64,000 nucleotides of DNA, taken from Sarocladium kiliense. Lineage: Eukaryota > Ascomycota > Sordariomycetes > Hypocreales > Sarocladiaceae. The notes under the pieces are model-generated. The model saw only the letters and a program-made list of their open reading frames with translations. It was not told the DNA's origin and made no database searches. Location: assembly GCA_030734395.1 (NCBI GenBank), contig JAUZTG010000044.1, positions 868,001-932,000 of the forward strand, read 5' to 3'. Of the stretch, positions 58,274-64,000 are shown in pieces (positions within the stretch are counted from its first letter, which is position 1; each line of letters starts with the position of its first letter). Position numbers and translations under genes: made by a program.

Positions 58274-61200
58274 ATGCCATGTCGCAACGATGGCTCGATC
58301 GGTCCTGCGGTCCAGGGCTGCCGCGATGACTTCGATTTCACTGTTGCATTTGAAAACATCATCCTGACCATCGTGCCTGCAAGTGCCTTCTTAATCCTCG
58401 GCCTTGGTCGCCTGCTGCTCCTACGGGCGCGTCGTCCTATTGTCAATGGACGAGTCTTCAGCCTAGCCAAACTGGTGCGTTATCCATGTTCGGGTGCACT
58501 GATATCGCCCTGAACTGAACTGATGATACTAGGCAATGGTTCTGTGCCTCATGGGATTGCAAGCGTCCCTACTAGGTTACAATCGTACTGTTCGTCGTGA
58601 TGCATCCGGACTCGCTTCTTCGACCACGGCGGCGAGTGTACTGAGTCTCGCTGCGACCTTGATAGCAGGCCCTCTTTCTTGGCTTGAACACTCTCGATCA
58701 GCGCGCCCTTCGGTGCTCCTAACTGCCTACCTCTCCATCACGATCCTCTTCGATATTGCACAAGCGCGAACAGTGTGGCTTCTCACAACTTCCTGGGCTG
58801 GTGAGCCCTACGCGCGAGTACTGACATCTGCGTTGGTCGCCAAGGCACTTTTGTTGGGCCTGGAAGTGCAAAACAAGACAAGATGGCTTACTTGGGACAT
58901 GAAAGACCATAGCCCAGAAGAGACGAGTGGATTATATAGTCTCGGTGCCTTCTTTTGGTTGAACAAGCTGTTCATGGGAGGATACCGCGGCAACTTGTCC
59001 GACGATAACCTCTACCCTCTCGACAAAGCTTTGGCTGCAGCGACTATGAGAGACATGTTCATGGAACGTGTTAGAGACACCGCTTGGAGAGGGCGACGAT
59101 GGGGTCTTGTTGGCCTGCTCTTTCGAACGCTTGGCCTGAAACTTGTCCCGTCAATAGCCCCTCGGGTTGTCCTATTAGCCGCCAGCCTTTGCCAGCCCCT
59201 TCTCATCAATGCTCTTTTGAGCTTCCTCCAGCAGGAGGTCAGGGACGTCAACCATGGATATGGCCTCATCGCTGCCACCGGTCTTACGTACACCACCATC
59301 GCTATCTCTTCAGCACTCTACTGGTACTTCCAGGAGCGATGCTTGACTATGATGAGAGGTTGTCTTGTCGTCGCAGTATACGAACAAACCACTTCACTGA
59401 AGCTCTCCTCTTCCGAGCAAACCGGCGCACTCACAGTAATGAGCAACGATGTGGAGCTCATTATGCGTGGCTTCCGCGATATTCACGAGTATTGGGCGAA
59501 CATTATCCAGATCGCCCTGTCATGCTGGCTGCTCCAGCGTGAACTTGGAGCCGCGTTCGCCGCGCCATTGGTCGTTGTGGTGGTATCAGCTTTCGGGGCT
59601 GTTGCTGTTGGGGCCTTCCTTGGCCCCAGACAAAGAGCGTGGATGGAGGCTGTTCAGAAACGTGTCCGCATAACTGCCAACGCCATCGCACAGATGAAGT
59701 TGATCAAGATGTCTGGAATTACAGGGCCAGTCCAATCGCACATTCAAGAGTTACGTGTCACCGAGATCGCCATGGGAGGTCAATGGCGGACGCTTCTGGG
59801 CATTGTGGCAACACTCTCTCACGTCCCCATGGCCATTTCCCCCGTCATGACGTTCGCCGTGTCTTCAAGGACCCTGGATACGACTACGATCTTTGTCTCG
59901 ATATCCTACCTCACACTGCTTGCCGCGCCGTTGATGATCGTCTTCCAGAAGTTGCCTCAACTTTTGGGAGCTCTTACCTGTCTCCGGCGCATTCAAGACT
60001 TTCTCGAACAAGACGTGCGACTTGATGGCCGGAGATTTCTCCAGGAATCGGAAATTGTCCATCGACTGAAGGATTCAGACAATATAGAAATGGCAGCCTG
60101 GTCGGGATCGAATGAGGCTGCCGTTTCCGTGGTCAAAGGTCATTTTGCATGGAATGAAGAGACCACGGTTCTGGGAGATGTCAGCTTTGTTGTTCCTCGA
60201 TCTCAGGTTGTTACGATCCTGGGACCTGTTGCCAGCGGCAAGACGACGCTCTGCAAAGCCCTCCTGGGCGAATTACCTATTGCTCATGGTGCAATTAGCC
60301 TACGGCACCGAGGAAGAATTGGTTATTGCAGTCAACAACCATTCCTCACGAACGATACCGTACAGAACAACATTGTTGGTTTTGAGAGTTATGACCATGA
60401 GAGATACATGAACATATTGAAGGCAACTATGCTTGACCGGGACATTGAAACATTCACAGACGGCGACCAGACTCGGATCGGCAGTGGCGCAATCGCTTTG
60501 AGTGGGGGTCAAAAACAGCGACTCGCTATTGCGAGAGCTCTCTACGTGAAGGAAACCGAATTGTTGATTTTTGACGATGTTTTGAGTGGGTTGGATATGA
60601 AGACAGAACAGCATGTCCTCGAACACGTCTTCGGTTCCCAAGGCGTACTTCGCCGGCGTAAGGTCACTGTGTTGTTATGTACCCACAAAGCAAGGCACAT
60701 TGAACTTGCAGACCAAGTCTTTCGCATTCGAAACGGCACGATCATCACTCATGAAACCGGAAAGCTGCCTGAGATCACCGACGACGCCACAGGAACGCAG
60801 TCACAATCGGAAGAGTCTAATCTACCGAAGACCGTTCCTCCCCATGCATCAGTCAATAAGGATGATGATACAAGGCGATTAGGCGACTTCACAGTCTACG
60901 GCCATTATCTACGGACCATCGGTACCATCCCGGTGGCAGTTTGCCTATTTGGCGCCATGTGTCATGGCTTCCTTATCAATTTCCCCAAAGTTTGGCTGAC
61001 CTTCTGGTCCGATGATAGGTCTCGACCTGACCCAGCCAATTCGCAAGCCTATTACATCGGCATCTATGGGCTCTTGGAGACCTTGTATATAGGCTCTTTC
61101 GTTGTGGTTGGAATGACTGTCTTATTGGTATTCATTCGAGTGAGCGGCGCAGTGCTGCATCAAACCGCCCTAGAAACGGTGATCACAGCTCCCCTTCGCT

Positions 61201-62784
61201 TGTTCACCCAAACCGACGTTGGGACTATCACCAACTACTTTGCTCAAGACATGACACTTATCGATGGCGAGATGCCTCTCGCACTTCTCAATCTGATCCT
61301 GGACACTTTTGGTGTCATTGGGATGGCGGCACTACTCGCCTCCTCTGCCCCCTGGCTTGCATTGGCGTATCCCGCTATGTGTGTGATCCTCTGGCTAATT
61401 CAAAGCTTCTACCTCAAGACCTCACGCCAGCTGCGTCTGCTGGATCTAGAAGCCAAAGCACCGCTCTATTCGCACTTCATCGAAACGCTGAACGGACTCG
61501 CAACGATTCGGGCCTTCGGCTGGGAGGAAGACAGCAAGGAGCATGGCCGCATGCTTCTCGACCGATCTCAGAAACCACAATATCTTCTTGCTGTTGTTCA
61601 GAGATGGCTGTTCTTTGTGCTCAACATGGTAGTAACTGTGGTGGCCACTCTTCTAGTGACGCTGATCACCCAGCTGAGTGGCACCAGCTCCAGTCTGTCA
61701 GGTGCCTCTCTCGTCACTCTCATGTCTTTGAGCTCTGCGTTGAGCGACATCGTGAGATTTTATGCAATGCTTGAGACCTCAATCGGGGCAGTTGCTCGAT
61801 TGCGAAACTTCAGCACCAGCACAGGGAGTGAGAAGAAGCCTCAGCATGTTTTTCAGCCGGATTCGCAATGGCCTTCCCGAGGAGCTGTTACACTTGAACA
61901 CATCAATGCTTCTTACGATGAAGCGGGCGCACAGCTGGCTCTTCGTGACGTGAGTGTAGACATCAAGCCGGGAGAGAACCTGGCGCTCTGTGGCCGCACA
62001 GGAAGGTAAGTAAATAGGTCCATCTCCGACCAACTATCCTACACTCTGGTTCATCTCGGCATTTTGCCTCCTATTCTTTGCACTTTTTTCCCTACGAGTA
62101 TACCTACTGCTTTATCCGTAAGTTGGCAGCTTGCTGACAGTTACTTTTAGTGGAAAGTCTTCTCTGGTTCTTTTGCTTCTTGGCCTTCTTGAGCCAGTTG
62201 AATCTGAAGCGCCAACCGCCTTGCTGCTGATTGATGGAGTCCCTATTTCTTCCGTCGATCGACAAACCTTGCGGCGGCACATAATCACTGTCCCACAAGA
62301 TCCGGTCTTCCTTCATAGCGGCAGTTCCATTGCACAAAATCTCGACCCAACAGAGACCGCAACCCAAGAACAACTTATGGGCGTGGTGGACGACCTGAAT
62401 CTTCGAGAGGCTGTCGAAGCCCATGGTGGCATGAACGGCGTTTTGGTGGAATCCTTATTGAGCCAAGGCCAACGGCAGATCTTCAGCCTAGCGCGTGCGG
62501 TGCTGAAGAGGCGTATTACAGGCCGGCGGGTCTTGCTACTCGACGAATTCACGAGTTCTGTAGACTCGGAGTCGGAGCGGGTGATGCTTGATGTGGTTCG
62601 ACGGGAGTTTGCAGGCTGTACAGTCATAATGATTGCGCATCGTCTCAACATGGTAGTGGATGTGTGTGATCGAGTCTTGGTCATGGATCAGGGCGCGGTA
62701 GTTGAAGACGGCGATCCAAGAGTTTTACGAGAGATGGAGGGCACCTGGTTTGCATCTTTACTGGAGGCATCTCCGCGTAGCTGA
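58274..62784 (+). CDS. ABC transporter, ABCC/MRP type, full length
   Basis: Three exons: 58274-58474, 58533-62005 and 62151-62784, giving 1435 aa. The layout is TMD0-TMD1-NBD1-TMD2-NBD2. The N-terminus CRDDFDFTVAFENIILTIVPA is typical of fungal ABCC proteins. NBD1: Walker A GPVASGKTT (about 630), signature LSGGQKQR (about 724), Walker B LLIFDDVLSGLD (Asp instead of Glu, common in ABCC). NBD2: Walker A GRTGSGKSS, split by the 145-nt last intron (about 1225), degenerate signature LSQGQRQ (about 1327), Walker B VLLLDEFTSSVD. ABCC pumps export glutathione conjugates, metabolites or drugs at plasma or vacuolar membrane. It is followed 0.5 kb later by a DHA2-type MFS transporter in the same orientation, a common pairing in efflux loci. 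Confidence 0.93.
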
Positions 62785-63316
62785 GCGAGACCAATTCTCA
62801 TGTGCTGGACCAGGTACATGCTGGAATGGAGCTTCAATACTAGCGACAATGCCCATTATTTTGTTTGTCATGATCATCAGAATTATGCTGTGAACAGGAC
62901 TCTCTGCTTCTCTACTTGATAGCCCGGGACACTAAGTAGATCTGGTGTAAAATTCGGCGTTACAGATTGGAACAACAAAGCTGATATCATGAGATTAAGT
63001 AGCTAACATGCATTCCGTAGCTAATAATGTGAAGCAGTAAAACCTGACAGAGGTTACCAAATATGGCAGGTGTTTGTCCTGTCACCAACAATCGTCATAT
63101 CACTGCGGCGATCATCCGAGGAACACGAGGCGGGGTTTCGAGCCATGCGCAGGGATCGGGGCGTCATTCTTCATCGACATCAGATTTCAAGAGCCAGACA
63201 TTATCTTTAGCCTTTGTATCTGCGCATTCAAGGATCTGTTCTTTCGCCTTAAACACTTCAACGAACTCAGCCCTAGGCACAATTACACTTGTGGTTGCGA
63301 TCGCAATACGAAAACT
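62785..63316. other. intergenic region, ABC to MFS transporter
   Basis: About 0.53 kb with the ABC 3' end and the promoter of the following MFS gene. Nothing recognised. Confidence 0.55.
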
Positions 63317-64000
63317 ATGGCCACGACCACTGTCGAATCAGTCATAGAGCCATATGAGCTGCAAGTTATCCGCGCTAGCAGTTCCCAAGGATCACATCAA
63401 GTCCAGACCGAGGAATCAACATGGGAAACTTCAGGCCAATCAGTAGGCAACTCTACGGTGCCACCGAAGCTGTCCAAAGTCCGCATGGTAACGACCATCG
63501 TGCAACTCGCAAGCATCAATCTCATATCCAGCTTCACCAATGGTGTCATGACGGTAGGCCTACCAACAATGGCCCGTGACATCGATCTCCCACGAGAGCT
63601 GTACCTCTGGCCACTCTCAGTCTTCGGACTAACCTGCGGCTCGATGCTCCTGATGGCCGGTTCGATCGCAGATGTCGTTGGAGCGCGCCGCGTTGAGCTC
63701 ATGGGCTGTTTCGCTCTCGGAGCCTTCATACTAGCCTGCGGAGTTGCAGAGACGGGTGTACAGTTGACTTTATTCAGAGCCTTTCAAGGTGTTGCGATGG
63801 CGATGCACCTTCCAGCTGCTGTCTCTATCGCAACAAGGACGGTTCCTAAGGGCAAAGGTAGGAACATGGCCTTTGCAGCTTTGGGATTTGCCCGAGATAT
63901 CGGGTATTCCGTTGGACTTGTTCTAAGCGGCGTCTTGATCCAGACCAGTGGGTGGAGGCTGAACTTTTATCTTGCGGGAGGAGGGATGTTGATCATTTCC
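63317..64000 (+). CDS. MFS transporter, DHA2-like, 5' part only
   Basis: The frame is open from ATG 63317 to the window edge (228 codons) and is cut by it, so the 3' end is missing. A ~57-residue polar N-terminus is followed by helices: VTTIVQLASINLISSFTNGVMTVGLP, LYLWPLSVFGLTCGSMLLMAG, the motif-A-like loop GSIADVVGARRVELMG, FALGAFILACG, a QGVAMAMHLPAA helix, and the GWRLNFYL element seen in 14-helix DHA2 drug:H+ antiporters. The most likely role is efflux of a toxic or secondary metabolite, in line with the ABCC gene upstream. It might be another MFS subfamily. Confidence 0.85.
   Translation, partial: MATTTVESVIEPYELQVIRASSSQGSHQVQTEESTWETSGQSVGNSTVPPKLSKVRMVTTIVQLASINLISSFTNGVMTVGLPTMARDIDLPRELYLWPLSVFGLTCGSMLLMAGSIADVVGARRVELMGCFALGAFILACGVAETGVQLTLFRAFQGVAMAMHLPAAVSIATRTVPKGKGRNMAFAALGFARDIGYSVGLVLSGVLIQTSGWRLNFYLAGGGMLIIS

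Overview
The window is nuclear DNA from a filamentous ascomycete (Pezizomycotina, probably a Sordariomycete; this is inference from protein flavour, not a database result). Genes are intron-poor. Introns run about 45-145 nt, open with GT, usually carry a CTAAC/CTGAC branch motif and end in AG. Zn2Cys6, PTH11/rhodopsin-like, F-box and Dal5-type MFS families are all present. I could rebuild 20 genes, most by joining exons across splice sites, plus one probably decayed F-box gene and the 5' end of a last gene that runs off the right edge. I saw no rRNA, tRNA or CRISPR.

Left part (1-15553): a 5.4 kb stretch with no supportable gene, an M16 zinc metalloprotease of the yeast YOL098C type (5459-8957, minus), a Dsl1/ZW10 vesicle-tethering protein (9978-12727, plus), a C2H2 zinc-finger gene with an in-frame TGA (12870-13831, minus), and a 1.7 kb gap holding a 12-bp repeat array that can fold back on an inverted copy.

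Middle part (15554-29157): a DsbA-like oxidoreductase is followed by what looks like a catabolic gene cluster. It has three divergently transcribed pairs: a Dal5-type MFS importer with an SDR dehydrogenase, an RpiB-family sugar-phosphate isomerase with a class II aldolase-family protein, and a Zn2Cys6 regulator with a dihydroxyacetone-kinase-family kinase. The degraded F-box gene lies between the first two pairs. Together they form a plausible route: import a polyol, oxidise it to a ketose, phosphorylate it, then isomerise or cleave the phosphate, all under a local activator. The gene set resembles the erythritol-utilisation cluster of Yarrowia and bacterial tetritol pathways. The isomerase and aldolase have altered active-site motifs, so the substrate is open. 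A 14-bp repeated motif and an operator-like palindrome lie in the shared promoters.

Right part (29158-64000): mostly housekeeping and membrane genes. These are the mitochondrial presequence protease Cym1, a taxilin, the CAAX protease Ste24, a protein of unknown function, an NTF2-FMO flavoprotein, a rhodopsin-like membrane protein, a second SDR, a large alpha/beta-hydrolase-CorA fusion, a C2H2-plus-cupin-like protein, mitochondrial ribosomal protein bL27m, an ABCC transporter, and the start of a DHA2-type MFS transporter.
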